This document shows positions 54,000 to 62,310 of a stretch of DNA of 64,000 nt, in pieces. Source of the stretch: Tenacibaculum dicentrarchi. Its GTDB lineage: Bacteria; Bacteroidota; Bacteroidia; Flavobacteriales; Flavobacteriaceae. The translations under genes and the position numbers were made by a program. Positions within the stretch are counted from its first letter, which is position 1. Each line of letters begins with the position of its first letter. Location: positions 62,001 to 126,000 of the forward strand of contig NZ_OZ038524.1 of the NCBI RefSeq assembly GCF_964036635.1, in the 5' to 3' direction. The notes below the pieces were generated by a model. The model was not told the DNA's origin, made no database searches, and saw only the letters and a list, made by a program, of their open reading frames with translations.

Positions 54000-55625
54000 T
54001 TATCTTGTTAAAATTTTGTTATACTTTTTTTGATTTTTTAATAGATGTACTGCTTTACTTATGGTTTTGTCATTTTGAAGCTGATGTGCAAATAGTCCTT
54101 GTTTATAAACGTATCTTTTTATAATTTGATTTTGTATTTCGGCACTTAAAAAAGCTTGGTTTAGGCTAATTTGATCAACTTTATCTGCCTTTAATTTGTT
54201 GATTATTTTTTGATATTCCGATACAATAGCATTGTTCTTTTTTACAGAAAGATAGGCTTTTTTAAATAATTTTTCTTGAGTTGTTACAAAGCTAGTATCG
54301 ATTGTAAGTAAGTAATTTTTAAAATCATTAAAATTCTTAGCTTTAAAAAGAAAGTTATCTGTGTTTAGGTTGGGGTTTTTATGGGTGAAATCGGTAACAA
54401 AATTAAAAATAGCTTTTGATTTTAATAGCTTTTTTGTTTCTGTTGATTTTTTAGAAAACCCTATTTTTACATCAGGTGTTACGCCACCGCCATCATAAAC
54501 TGTTCTTCCGTTTTTTGTTTTGAATGTACTTACAATTCCATCAGAAAATTTAGGAACTTTGCCTGTTTTAATATTTCTGTTACTATAATCTAATTCTTGA
54601 ATACAACGTCCGCTAGGTGTATAATATTTTGAAATAGTGGCTTTCATTTGTGTGCCGTAATTTAGTTTAAAATAACGTTGCACTAAGCCTTTTCCGAAAG
54701 AACGTTCACCCATAATAACGGCACGGTCATAGTCTTGCAAAGCACCCGATACAATTTCAGAAGCCGAAGCCGAACGGTCGTTTATTAAAACAACAACAGG
54801 AATTTTAGTGTCTAAAGGTTCTCTTTTTGTTTTATAAACTCTAGTGTTTTTTTTAGTTTTTCCACGAGTATCGACAACTTTTAAACCTTTATCGATAAAT
54901 AAATTGGTAATATTTACAGCATCGAATAATGAACCACCAGGGTTGTTACGCAAATCAAAAACCAAGTTTTTCATGCCTTTTTCCTTGAGCTCGTTGAAGG
55001 CTTTGGCAACTTGTTCGGTGGCTTTTTGACTGGTGAATTTTGTTAAAACAATATAGCCTGTTTGAGTATCAATCATTCGGTAAAACGGAACGGGGTTTAC
55101 TGTAATTCTATCTAGTTTTAAGCTGATTTTTTTGGTGTTTCCGTTGCTGTTAACGCCTAAAGAAAGTGCTTTGTTAGGCGTTCCTTTTAGCATTTGTGCG
55201 TATTGGCTTTTGGCTATTTCTGTTAAATTTTGCCCGTTGATAGTTGTAATAATATCGCCTGCTTTTAGTCCTGATTTATCAGCAGGAAAACCTTTATAAA
55301 CCTCCGATATAAGAATACCTTTTTTAGTGTAATAAACAGCAATACCAATGCCTCCGTATTCTCCTTCACGACCAATACGAGCGTCTTCAACATCTTGCTC
55401 GTTGTAAAAACGGGTGTAAGGATCTAAATTTTTAAGCGTATTTTTAATGGCTTTATCAGTCAATTCTCCAGGATTAATTTCATCAATATAATTGATGTTT
55501 AATTCCTTGAATAAATTGTTGTAAATTTCTATTTGTTTTGCAATTTCAAAAAATCGGGATTGAAACGAAAAAAAAATAGCAATAATTACAAGTAAACCAA
55601 AAAAAAGCGCTTTTTTATTCTTCAT
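54000..55625 (-). CDS. S41-family C-terminal processing peptidase
   Basis: This 541-residue periplasmic protease has an N-terminal anchor (about 3-22), a PDZ domain (about 85-165: IGIAVYYTKKGILI) and an S41 catalytic domain with serine in RSASASEIVSGAL and lysine in ERSFGKGLVQ. It degrades proteins or processes C-termini. The ATG at 55625 gives MKNKKALFFG; the in-frame TTG at 55646 would extend it further into rnpA. It overlaps the end of rnpA by 11 bases, so the two are cotranscribed. Confidence 0.93.
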   Translation of the reverse strand: MKNKKALFFGLLVIIAIFFSFQSRFFEIAKQIEIYNNLFKELNINYIDEINPGELTDKAIKNTLKNLDPYTRFYNEQDVEDARIGREGEYGGIGIAVYYTKKGILISEVYKGFPADKSGLKAGDIITTINGQNLTEIAKSQYAQMLKGTPNKALSLGVNSNGNTKKISLKLDRITVNPVPFYRMIDTQTGYIVLTKFTSQKATEQVAKAFNELKEKGMKNLVFDLRNNPGGSLFDAVNITNLFIDKGLKVVDTRGKTKKNTRVYKTKREPLDTKIPVVVLINDRSASASEIVSGALQDYDRAVIMGERSFGKGLVQRYFKLNYGTQMKATISKYYTPSGRCIQELDYSNRNIKTGKVPKFSDGIVSTFKTKNGRTVYDGGGVTPDVKIGFSKKSTETKKLLKSKAIFNFVTDFTHKNPNLNTDNFLFKAKNFNDFKNYLLTIDTSFVTTQEKLFKKAYLSVKKNNAIVSEYQKIINKLKADKVDQISLNQAFLSAEIQNQIIKRYVYKQGLFAHQLQNDKTISKAVHLLKNQKKYNKILTR

Positions 55626-55998
55626 TTTTATGAGTTTCAGCGACAAATAGTGTTAATAATTTCTTCATTTTAACTTCCAAATCGGCATAAGTCCATTCGT
55701 CTCTTGCAATATAAGAAATCATAAATACATATGGCTTATTTACAGCATCATACACGGTGTATTTTTCTTTTCGATAGGTTTCGCGTAGTAAGCGTTTTAT
55801 GCGGTTTCTGTCTACCGCACTTTTAAAGTTTCTTTTTGGAACAGAGACTCCTACCTGAACAGGGAATTTTGAAGTGTGTTCGGTTTGTATATATACCATT
55901 CGAAGTGGAAAAACTTTAACTGATTTCCCTTCTTCATAGAGCTTGCCTATTAGCTTTTTGCTCTTTAATCTTTCTTGTTGTCCTAGTGTAAATTTCAT
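55615..55998 (-). CDS. rnpA: Ribonuclease P protein component
   Basis: This small basic protein of 127 residues binds RNase P RNA in tRNA 5' maturation. The family signature is DRNRIKRLLRETYR (about 61-74), and N-terminal LGQQERLKSKKLIGKLYEEG is typical. The usual upstream rpmH is not present; instead the gene is divergent from an acyl-CoA dehydrogenase gene across a palindromic repeat. The downstream peptidase gene overlaps its end. Confidence 0.95.
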   Translation of the reverse strand: MKFTLGQQERLKSKKLIGKLYEEGKSVKVFPLRMVYIQTEHTSKFPVQVGVSVPKRNFKSAVDRNRIKRLLRETYRKEKYTVYDAVNKPYVFMISYIARDEWTYADLEVKMKKLLTLFVAETHKNEE

Positions 55999-56138
55999 GT
56001 GCTACAAACATACATAAACCTACACAAAACAGCACAAATCTATTGTAAAAACCTTTTTTACGTATTTTTTAATTCTTGCTTTTAATTTTTTTATATTTAT
56101 AGCTATAAAGTACTTTGTAAAGTTCAAAACTTTATAGT

Positions 56139-56227
56139 GATGCCTAGCCCCGATTGTAGCAATTGTTTGAGCTCCTTTTTTGATTTTTTTCAAAAAAGAG
56201 CGAGTGCGGAAAGCGGGAAATAGCTCC
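56139..56227 (-). repeat. Palindromic intergenic element, copy C
   Basis: Its reverse complement matches copy A (16241-16335): AGCTATTTCCCGCTTTCCGC, ACTCGC, a T/A inner stem, AGCTCAAACAA, and CAATCGGGGCTAGGCAT. Here it sits between divergent genes (rnpA and the acyl-CoA dehydrogenase), so it is not simply the terminator of either. A short ORF over it (56020-56229) is a chance reading. Confidence 0.85.
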
Positions 56228-56264
56228 AAAAAAAAATCCTTTAAAAAAACCTTAAAACAACTGT

Positions 56265-57443
56265 ATGAAACCTGATTTATTTCAAGCTCCTGATTATTAT
56301 CAAACCGATGATTTATTAACTGATGAACATAAACTTATTCGTGAAACGGCTCGTAATTGGGTTAAAAAAAAGGTGTCGCCAATTATTGAAAATGCAGCGC
56401 AAGATGCTAAGTTTCCTAGCGAATTGATAAAGGGATTGGCCGATGTTGGTGCTTTTGGCTCATATATTCCTGAGCAATATGGCGGTGCTGGTTTAGACCA
56501 AATTTCCTACGGATTAATAATGCAAGAATTGGAGCGTGGCGATAGCGGTATTCGCTCAACTGCTTCGGTGCAATCGTCATTGGTAATGTTGCCTATTTAT
56601 AAGTATGGAAATGAAACACAGCGACAAAAATATTTACCAAAATTAGCGTCGGGTGAGTGGATTGGAAGCTTTGGTTTAACCGAGCCAAACCACGGGTCTA
56701 ATCCTAGTGGGATGGAAACGAAGTTTAAAGATATGGGAGATCATTATTTGTTAAATGGTGCAAAAATGTGGATTTCGAATGCGCCAATTTGTGATGTTGC
56801 CGTAGTTTGGGCTAAAAATGAACAAGGACGGGTTCATGGTTTACTTGTTGAAAGAGGTATGCAAGGTTTTTCGACTCCTGAAACTCATCATAAATGGTCG
56901 TTAAGAGCTTCGATTACTGGGGAGCTTATTTTTGATAATGTAAAAATTCCAAAAGAAAATATATTGCCTAATAAATCGGGTTTAGGAGCGCCTTTATTAT
57001 GTTTAGATTCTGCTCGTTATGGAATTGCTTGGGGTGCAATTGGAGCGGCGATGGATTGTTATGATACCGCCTTGCGATATGCAAAAGAGCGTACACAATT
57101 TGGTAAACCGATTGGGCAGTTTCAGTTACAGCAAAAAAAATTAGCCGAAATGATTACCGAAATTACCAAAGCGCAGTTATTAACATGGCGATTGGGGGTG
57201 TTGAAAAATGAAAATCGGGCAACGTCGGCGCAAATATCAATGGCGAAAAGAAATAATGTGGAAATGGCAATAAAAATAGCTAGAGAGGCACGACAAATTT
57301 TAGGTGCTATGGGAATATCGGGCGAATATTCGATTATGAGACATGCAATGAATTTAGAAAGTGTAATTACCTACGAAGGAACACATGATGTGCATTTGTT
57401 AATTACAGGCTTGGATATTACTGGTTTAAATGCTTTTAAATAA
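56265..57443 (+). CDS. Acyl-CoA dehydrogenase, glutaryl-CoA dehydrogenase-like
   Basis: This FAD enzyme of 392 residues contains the acyl-CoA dehydrogenase motifs FGLTEPNHGSNPSGM and GAMGISGEYSIMRH, with catalytic Glu E371 in ITYEGTHDVH. The N-terminus PDLFQAPDYYQTDDLL and the C-terminus resemble glutaryl-CoA dehydrogenase, which oxidises and decarboxylates glutaryl-CoA in lysine/tryptophan breakdown. No other pathway gene is adjacent, so the exact substrate is uncertain. Confidence 0.9.
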   Translation: MKPDLFQAPDYYQTDDLLTDEHKLIRETARNWVKKKVSPIIENAAQDAKFPSELIKGLADVGAFGSYIPEQYGGAGLDQISYGLIMQELERGDSGIRSTASVQSSLVMLPIYKYGNETQRQKYLPKLASGEWIGSFGLTEPNHGSNPSGMETKFKDMGDHYLLNGAKMWISNAPICDVAVVWAKNEQGRVHGLLVERGMQGFSTPETHHKWSLRASITGELIFDNVKIPKENILPNKSGLGAPLLCLDSARYGIAWGAIGAAMDCYDTALRYAKERTQFGKPIGQFQLQQKKLAEMITEITKAQLLTWRLGVLKNENRATSAQISMAKRNNVEMAIKIAREARQILGAMGISGEYSIMRHAMNLESVITYEGTHDVHLLITGLDITGLNAFK

Positions 57444-57588
57444 GAAGAAATACGCTAAAAATTAAGCCCCCCAGCTTACATTGTAGTTATTTCTTCTTAT
57501 AATAAAGCACACTAAATGAACTGTTTTAAAAAAAGAAGAAGTACTATACACGTTAAACCACCAACATATATATAGCGAGCTTCTTCTT
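57441..57588 (+). repeat. Two tandem stem-loops with AAGAAGAA arms
   Basis: The first stem has 12-base arms TAAGAAGAAATA (57441-57452) and TATTTCTTCTTA (57488-57499), and starts at the acyl-CoA dehydrogenase stop codon. The second has 9-base arms AAGAAGAAG (57533-57541) and CTTCTTCTT (57580-57588). Loops are 35 and 38 bases. Possible termination or regulatory RNA structure. Confidence 0.55.
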
Positions 57589-57621
57589 AAAATCAACTAT
57601 TAAAAATTTAAATACAATTTC

Positions 57622-57756
57622 TTATTCCTTTTTCTTGCCTGTACCTATAAGTATTAAAAGAGTGGCTACTAAACCTACACAAACAAGTGCAAAAAACCCT
57701 ATTATAACGGTACCGTATGTCCAAGAAACTAAAGGTAAATTAATCAATTGTATCAT
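57622..57756 (-). CDS. Small single-span membrane protein
   Basis: This 44-residue ORF starts with ATG at 57756 (MIQLINLPLVSWTYG), has a hydrophobic segment (about 17-38, VIIGFFALVCVGLVATLLIL) and a basic tail (GTGKKKE). A TATTTTTG box lies upstream on the same strand (57777-57784), 20 bases before the ATG. It resembles the tiny inner-membrane proteins common in Bacteroidota. Function unknown; a plus-strand reading of the same bases has no such features. Confidence 0.6.
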   Translation of the reverse strand: MIQLINLPLVSWTYGTVIIGFFALVCVGLVATLLILIGTGKKKE

Positions 57757-58076
57757 AATCACTTACTTTTTTGCGACAAAAATAGCTCTACTGTTTTGTT
57801 TAAAATATGACATTTATCATGTTTTTAATAAGAACTAAGAAAGGTTGTTTTTTATAGAATGAAAAAACACTAGGAAGTTTTGCCTTTTTAAGTATTCGTA
57901 TGAGTTATATCTATGAAAAAGAGAGAAAATTAATCTTCTTTTTTCATTAGTCCTGTGTTGTTCACTTTTTTTGTGTTTGTTACAAAGTTTTTTTATCGAC
58001 AATTATTTTTAATAAGTCTAAATAATTATTAAATTAGCACTGAAATTAACATTAGAAACAGTAAACCACCCGTATT
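57757..58076. other. Intergenic region before the TonB-like gene
   Basis: AT-rich, about 320 bases, between divergent genes. It holds the -7 box of the small membrane gene. No further ORF or clear repeat was seen. Confidence 0.4.
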
Positions 58077-58784
58077 ATGAAAAATTTATTAGTATTAATT
58101 TTGACTGTTTCTTTGTCAATAAATATATGTGCTCAAAAGGTGTGTGAATCTTCAAAAGAAATTGTGGAAGATTTAAATAGTATTAGCATTGCTAAATGTG
58201 ATATAAAAAAAACGAAAAAGAATCAAGTTAAAAAAAACAGAGAAATTCCTGTTAGTAGAAGAAGTTTAAAAAAACGAAAAATAACCAAGGGAGTAGGAGC
58301 AGGTATTGCTAAAATTCATATTACTCCTCAAAATGAAAATAAAAAATTAGCGCTTGAAAAAGAACCTTCTTTAGAGCAAAATATAATTAAAATCACCAAT
58401 AAACTATCAAAAGAAGAGTTAGATATAGCGGTTAAATTTAATAAGGCAGATAAAATTCCACTATTTAATGCTTGTAAAAATGTACGTAAAACAAGACGTG
58501 CTTTTTGTTTTAATAAAAATATGGTAAATCATATTTCGACACATTTTAAGTATCCAACCGATGCTATTCGAAAATCAATACAAGGAAGTATTTGGGTAAG
58601 TTTTATTATTGATAAAAATGGTGAGGTAAAAAATATTAAAACACTTGTACCTAAAAATGGGACTTTATTACATAAAGAAGCGCTTAGGGTTGTAGCTAAA
58701 TTACCGCAATTTATTCCTGGAAAAAAACAGGGTAAACGTATTTCTGTAAAGTATGGTTTTCCAATTTCATTGGCGTTAGAATAA
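58077..58784 (+). CDS. Exported protein with TonB C-terminal domain
   Basis: This 235-residue protein has a signal peptide (about 1-20, ending NICAQ), a Lys-rich linker (about 40-100), and a TonB C-terminal domain (about 150-235: YPTDAIRKSIQGSIWVSFIIDKNGEV starts about 160). Normal TonB has an uncleaved N-terminal membrane anchor and a Pro-rich spacer; here the AQ site after the core suggests cleavage and release into the periplasm. Followed after 46 bases by a single plug-type domain gene. Confidence 0.82.
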   Translation: MKNLLVLILTVSLSINICAQKVCESSKEIVEDLNSISIAKCDIKKTKKNQVKKNREIPVSRRSLKKRKITKGVGAGIAKIHITPQNENKKLALEKEPSLEQNIIKITNKLSKEELDIAVKFNKADKIPLFNACKNVRKTRRAFCFNKNMVNHISTHFKYPTDAIRKSIQGSIWVSFIIDKNGEVKNIKTLVPKNGTLLHKEALRVVAKLPQFIPGKKQGKRISVKYGFPISLALE

Positions 58785-58830
58785 TTAACTCGTAATTATA
58801 AACCAAGTAAAAAATTAAAAACAATATAAC

Positions 58831-59127
58831 ATGTTAAAAAAAATACTGTTCTTTTTTTTGATGATTTTTAGTGTTGCTTTATCGGCACAAATTAATTTAA
58901 AAGGAAAGGTTTATGATGAGTATTTAGATCCTTTACCTAATGTAAGCATCAGATCGTTAGAAAGTATTGCAGCTACAACTTCGACTATTTCTGGAAATTT
59001 TACTTTAATAATAGCCCGAAAACTTCCATGTATTATTCAAGTTTCTACTACTGGGTATAAAAAAGAAGTGATTCAAATTAAAAGCTTAGATCAAGAATTG
59101 AATATTGTTTTAAAAGAGCTTAAATAG
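58831..59127 (+). CDS. Stand-alone carboxypeptidase regulatory-like domain protein
   Basis: This 98-residue exported protein has a signal peptide (about 1-19, ending LSAQ) and then one CarboxypepD_reg-like domain (GKVYDEYLDPLPNVSIR...GNFTLII...VSTTGYKKEVIQIKSL). This domain normally forms the N-terminus of TonB-dependent receptors. The ORF ends in a proper stop after a complete domain, so it is probably a genuine short protein rather than a broken receptor. Likely same transcript as the TonB-C gene. Confidence 0.78.
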   Translation: MLKKILFFFLMIFSVALSAQINLKGKVYDEYLDPLPNVSIRSLESIAATTSTISGNFTLIIARKLPCIIQVSTTGYKKEVIQIKSLDQELNIVLKELK

Positions 59128-59203
59128 TAGTAGTTTTCTCTTTTCTATATATTTTATTCTTCATAAAAAAACTGATCATTTTTATCTTTTTTAAGAAAAA
59201 TAA

Positions 59204-59237
59204 CCTATTGATTAACAATATATTGAAAATCAATAGG
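59204..59237 (-). terminator. Terminator of tRNA-Leu
   Basis: The arms CCTATTGATT and AATCAATAGG form a hairpin 12 bases past the tRNA 3' end on the minus strand, followed there by TTATTTTTC. Confidence 0.7.
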
Positions 59238-59248
59238 CTTTAAATATG

Positions 59249-59330
59249 TACTCGAGGCGGGAATCGAACCCGCACGACCTAAGTCACTGGATTTTGAATC
59301 CAGCGCGTCTACCAATTCCGCCACTCGAGC
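59249..59330 (-). tRNA. tRNA-Leu, anticodon CAA
   Basis: On the minus strand the gene begins GCTCGAGTGGCGGAATTGG (acceptor and D arm). The anticodon arm is CTGGA-TTCAAAA-TCCAG, giving anticodon CAA that reads UUG. A class II variable arm (TGACTTAGGTCGT) follows, then the T arm with GTTCGATTC and the acceptor strand CTCGAGT with discriminator A. The 3' CCA is not encoded. The stand-alone gene lies between the plug-domain gene and prs. Confidence 0.95.
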
Positions 59331-59410
59331 ATTGTATTGGTGCTGCAAATTTATATATTTTTTTTTAATTAAATTCACTTAAAATAACTTTTAAAGTATT
59401 AAAATAGTTT

Positions 59411-59418
59411 TACTTTTG
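59411..59418 (+). promoter_or_regulatory. -7 box for prs
   Basis: TACTTTTG lies 38 bases before the prs ATG. No TTG is seen at the expected place. Confidence 0.5.
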
Positions 59419-59456
59419 CGGTAACAACAACATTAACTTTTAACAAAACCTTGTAA

Positions 59457-60398
59457 ATGCCTAAAGATCAATTAATGCCAAAAATTTTTGCATGTTCTCA
59501 AAGTACTGAACTTGCAGAAAAAATTGCTAAAGAATACGGAATACCACTAGGAGACGTAACAACTACACATTTTAGTGATGGTGAATTTCAACCAGCGTTT
59601 GAAGAATCTATTCGAGGAAGAAGAATCTTTTTAATTGGGTCTACTTTTCCATCAACAGATAATTTAATGGAAATGTTATTAATGTGTGATGCTGCGAAAC
59701 GTGCTTCTGCAAGACATATTACAGCTGTTATGCCTTATTTTGGATGGGCACGTCAAGACAGAAAAGACAAACCTCGTGTAGCTATTGGTGCTAAATTAGT
59801 GGCAAAATTATTAGAATCAGCAGGGGCAACTAGAATTATGACTATGGATTTACATGCTGATCAAATTCAAGGTTTTTTTGAAAAACCAGTAGATCATTTA
59901 TTTGGTTCTACTATTTTCTTGCCATATGTAGAAAGCTTAAGATTAGACAATCTTACTATTGCTTCACCTGATATGGGTGGTTCAAAAAGAGCATATGCTT
60001 ATTCTAAATTTTTAGAAAGTGATGTAGTAATTTGTTATAAACAACGTCAAAAAGCTAATGTAATTTCTCATATGGAGTTAATTGGTGATGTAAAAGGTAA
60101 AAATGTGATTCTTGTAGATGATATGATTGATACAGGAGGAACACTAACAAAAGCTGCCGATTTAATGATGGAAAGAGGTGCTTTAAGTGTACGTGCAATT
60201 TGTACACACCCTATTCTTTCTGGTGATGCTTATGAAAGAATTCAGAACTCTAAACTAACAGAATTAATTGTTTCAAACACTATTCCGTTAAAGAAGAGTG
60301 TGTCTAAAATAAAAGTTGTAAATTGCGCTCCCTTATTTGCTGATGTAATGCGTAAAGTTCATGACAATGTATCAATTAGCGATGAGTTTTTAATGTAA
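59457..60398 (+). CDS. prs: Ribose-phosphate pyrophosphokinase
   Basis: This enzyme of 313 residues makes PRPP from ribose 5-phosphate and ATP for nucleotide, His and Trp synthesis. The catalytic flexible loop is near WARQDRKDKPR, divalent-ion binding DLHADQIQGFF, and PRPP loop VILVDDMIDTGGTLTKA. Full length. It is followed after 25 bases by the L25 gene, as in many bacteria, so that prs, rplY and pth form a functional neighbourhood. Confidence 0.97.
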   Translation: MPKDQLMPKIFACSQSTELAEKIAKEYGIPLGDVTTTHFSDGEFQPAFEESIRGRRIFLIGSTFPSTDNLMEMLLMCDAAKRASARHITAVMPYFGWARQDRKDKPRVAIGAKLVAKLLESAGATRIMTMDLHADQIQGFFEKPVDHLFGSTIFLPYVESLRLDNLTIASPDMGGSKRAYAYSKFLESDVVICYKQRQKANVISHMELIGDVKGKNVILVDDMIDTGGTLTKAADLMMERGALSVRAICTHPILSGDAYERIQNSKLTELIVSNTIPLKKSVSKIKVVNCAPLFADVMRKVHDNVSISDEFLM

Positions 60399-60423
60399 AT
60401 AAATTAAATAAATAAATAAAGTA

Positions 60424-61002
60424 ATGAAATCAATTACAATCAACGGATCAAAAAGAGAAAGCGTAGGTAAAAGAGCAACTAAAGACCTACGTAATGCTGG
60501 AAAGGTTCCTTGCGTATTATACGGAGGAGAAGAACTTGTTCATTTTTCAGCAGCTGAAAAATTATTCAAGCCTTTAGTATTTACTCCTGATGTATTTACT
60601 GCTACGATTGAATTAGATGGTACAAAATACAGTGCTGTTTTACAAGATATCCAATTTCACCCAGTAACAGATGCTATTTTACACGTAGATTTTTATCAAA
60701 TTTTTGATGATAAAGAACTTACTATGGATATTCCTGTACGTTTAGTAGGTACTGCTAAAGGTATTATGTTAGGTGGTGCTTTACGTCATAACTTACGTAA
60801 GTTAAAAGTAAAAGGTTTACCTGGTAATTTACCTGACTTTATTGAAGCTGATATTACTGAATTAGCTATTGGTAATAAATTATATGTTACTGAGTTAAGA
60901 AATGATAAATATGCTTTATTACACCCAGATAACACTGTGGTAGCTCAAGTACGTATGTCTCGTAATGCAGCTAAAGCAGCAGCAGCAGAAGAAGAAGCTT
61001 AA
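60424..61002 (+). CDS. rplY: 50S ribosomal protein L25/CTC
   Basis: This 192-residue 5S-rRNA-binding protein is the long TL5/CTC form with an N-terminal L25 domain (about 1-90: [21 protein letters not shown]) and a C-terminal beta domain, ending in an Ala/Glu-rich tail. Cotranscribed with prs; a terminator follows. Confidence 0.96.
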   Translation: MKSITINGSKRESVGKRATKDLRNAGKVPCVLYGGEELVHFSAAEKLFKPLVFTPDVFTATIELDGTKYSAVLQDIQFHPVTDAILHVDFYQIFDDKELTMDIPVRLVGTAKGIMLGGALRHNLRKLKVKGLPGNLPDFIEADITELAIGNKLYVTELRNDKYALLHPDNTVVAQVRMSRNAAKAAAAEEEA

Positions 61003-61032
61003 AAAAAGCTATTATAGTTTTACTATAAATAA

Positions 61033-61063
61033 AAAAAGCGTTACATTATATGTAACGCTTTTT
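61033..61063 (+). terminator. Terminator after rplY
   Basis: The stem AAAAAGCGTTACAT / ATGTAACGCTTTTT with a 3-base loop lies 30 bases after the rplY stop codon, before pth. Confidence 0.88.
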
Positions 61064-61107
61064 CTATTTTTGGAATTTAATTTTAATATTTTTTAGAAAC
61101 AATCTTG

Positions 61108-61674
61108 ATGAAAAAATTTTTAATCGTAGGCTTAGGAAATATCGGTGAACAATATAATAATACACGTCATAATATTGGTTTTAAAATAGTAGATGCTTTT
61201 GTAAAAGAACATAATGCTAGTTTTGAAACTGAAAAATTAGGAGATATCGCCAAGCTAAAAATCAAAGGAAAAACTGTTGTTGTTTTAAAACCAAGTACCT
61301 ATATGAACTTGAGCGGAAAAGCCGTGATGTATTGGATGCAACAAGAAAATATTCAAGTTGAAAATATATTAGTTATTACTGATGATTTAAATATAGACTT
61401 TGGAAAAATACGCATAAAACCAAAAGGAAGTTCTGGTGGTCATAACGGTTTAAAAGATATTCAAGCTAAATTTAATACAGGTGCGTATCCTCGTTTTCGT
61501 TTTGGTGTTGGCGCAGATTATGGTAGAGGTCGTCAAGTTGATTATGTTTTAGGACAATGGAGCAAAGACGAAGAAAGTGAAATGATTGAACGAATTCCTA
61601 CTTCAGTAAATGCTGTTACCTCTTTTATTTGTGCTGGAATGGCAAATACTATGAATGAATTTAACGGTAAATAA
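61108..61674 (+). CDS. pth: Peptidyl-tRNA hydrolase
   Basis: This 188-residue enzyme releases peptides from prematurely dropped peptidyl-tRNA. The N-terminus KFLIVGLGNIGEQYNNTRHNIGF holds the catalytic His and Asn, and KPSTYMNLSGKAV and GSSGGHNGLKDI are family signatures. The ATG at 61108 is used, not the adjacent TTG at 61105. It follows the rplY terminator. Confidence 0.96.
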   Translation: MKKFLIVGLGNIGEQYNNTRHNIGFKIVDAFVKEHNASFETEKLGDIAKLKIKGKTVVVLKPSTYMNLSGKAVMYWMQQENIQVENILVITDDLNIDFGKIRIKPKGSSGGHNGLKDIQAKFNTGAYPRFRFGVGADYGRGRQVDYVLGQWSKDEESEMIERIPTSVNAVTSFICAGMANTMNEFNGK

Positions 61675-61819
61675 ACATAGAATATATTATTTTCTAAGCT
61701 TATTTTTTAGCTTTATTTTTTAGCTTTATTTTTTTGATGAAAATTATTTGTAATTATTATAAATAAAGAGTTATTTTTTTTAAAAAATAGTATTATTTTA
61801 GAACCTTAAATACCTGACT

Positions 61820-62305
61820 ATGAAAATACTATTACTAATCTCTTTTTTGTTTTTTTCAAATTGTTTTGATATCGGCTGTGTAGGAGGGGAGAGTTTTAAA
61901 TCATCTTACGAACCTGTAATTATCAAAAGAGCCGATTTAAATGCTTCTATAGCTTTTCAAGATACAGAGGTAATGAGCGAATCGTCTAAAATTTATATTT
62001 TTAACGATTATATTTTTATCAACGATAAAAGAAAAGGCTTTCATATTTTTGATAATTCCGACCCTAAAAATCCTGTAAAGAAGAAATTCTTAAAAATGCC
62101 AGGGGCAACGGATGTTGCCATTCGAGATAATGTTTTTTTTATCAATCAAGCGACTGATTTAGTATCGTTAAGCATCGATTTGAACACTTTTAATTTCAAA
62201 ATTAATAAACGATTAGAAAATGTTTTTCCGAAATTAGAATCGCCAGATGGTTTTTATGAATCGGTTAAAAATGAAGAAGTTATTGTTAATTGGACACAAA
62301 AATAA
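61820..62305 (+). CDS. Short LVIVD-repeat lipoprotein-like protein
   Basis: This 161-residue protein has a signal sequence with a possible lipobox (LFFSNC, or DIGC a few residues later) and about two LVIVD-type propeller blades (YIFINDKRKGFHIFDNSDPKNPV). It resembles the N-terminal half of the next protein, which is about 250 residues. Its stop codon lies 5 bases before the ATG of that gene, so they are an operon. It may be a shortened paralog. Function unknown. Confidence 0.7.
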   Translation: MKILLLISFLFFSNCFDIGCVGGESFKSSYEPVIIKRADLNASIAFQDTEVMSESSKIYIFNDYIFINDKRKGFHIFDNSDPKNPVKKKFLKMPGATDVAIRDNVFFINQATDLVSLSIDLNTFNFKINKRLENVFPKLESPDGFYESVKNEEVIVNWTQK

Positions 62306-62310
62306 AGGCG

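Noticed and set aside
56020..56229. Short minus-strand ORF of 69 residues
   Set aside because: It reads through the palindromic element copy C and has no domain or signal; chance ORF.
57635..57838. Plus-strand ORF of 67 residues
   Set aside because: It is antisense to the small membrane gene 57622-57756, which has better coding features and a -7 box.
58831..59127. Truncated TonB receptor pseudogene
   Set aside because: The domain is complete and ends cleanly, and no receptor remains were seen downstream; kept as a gene.
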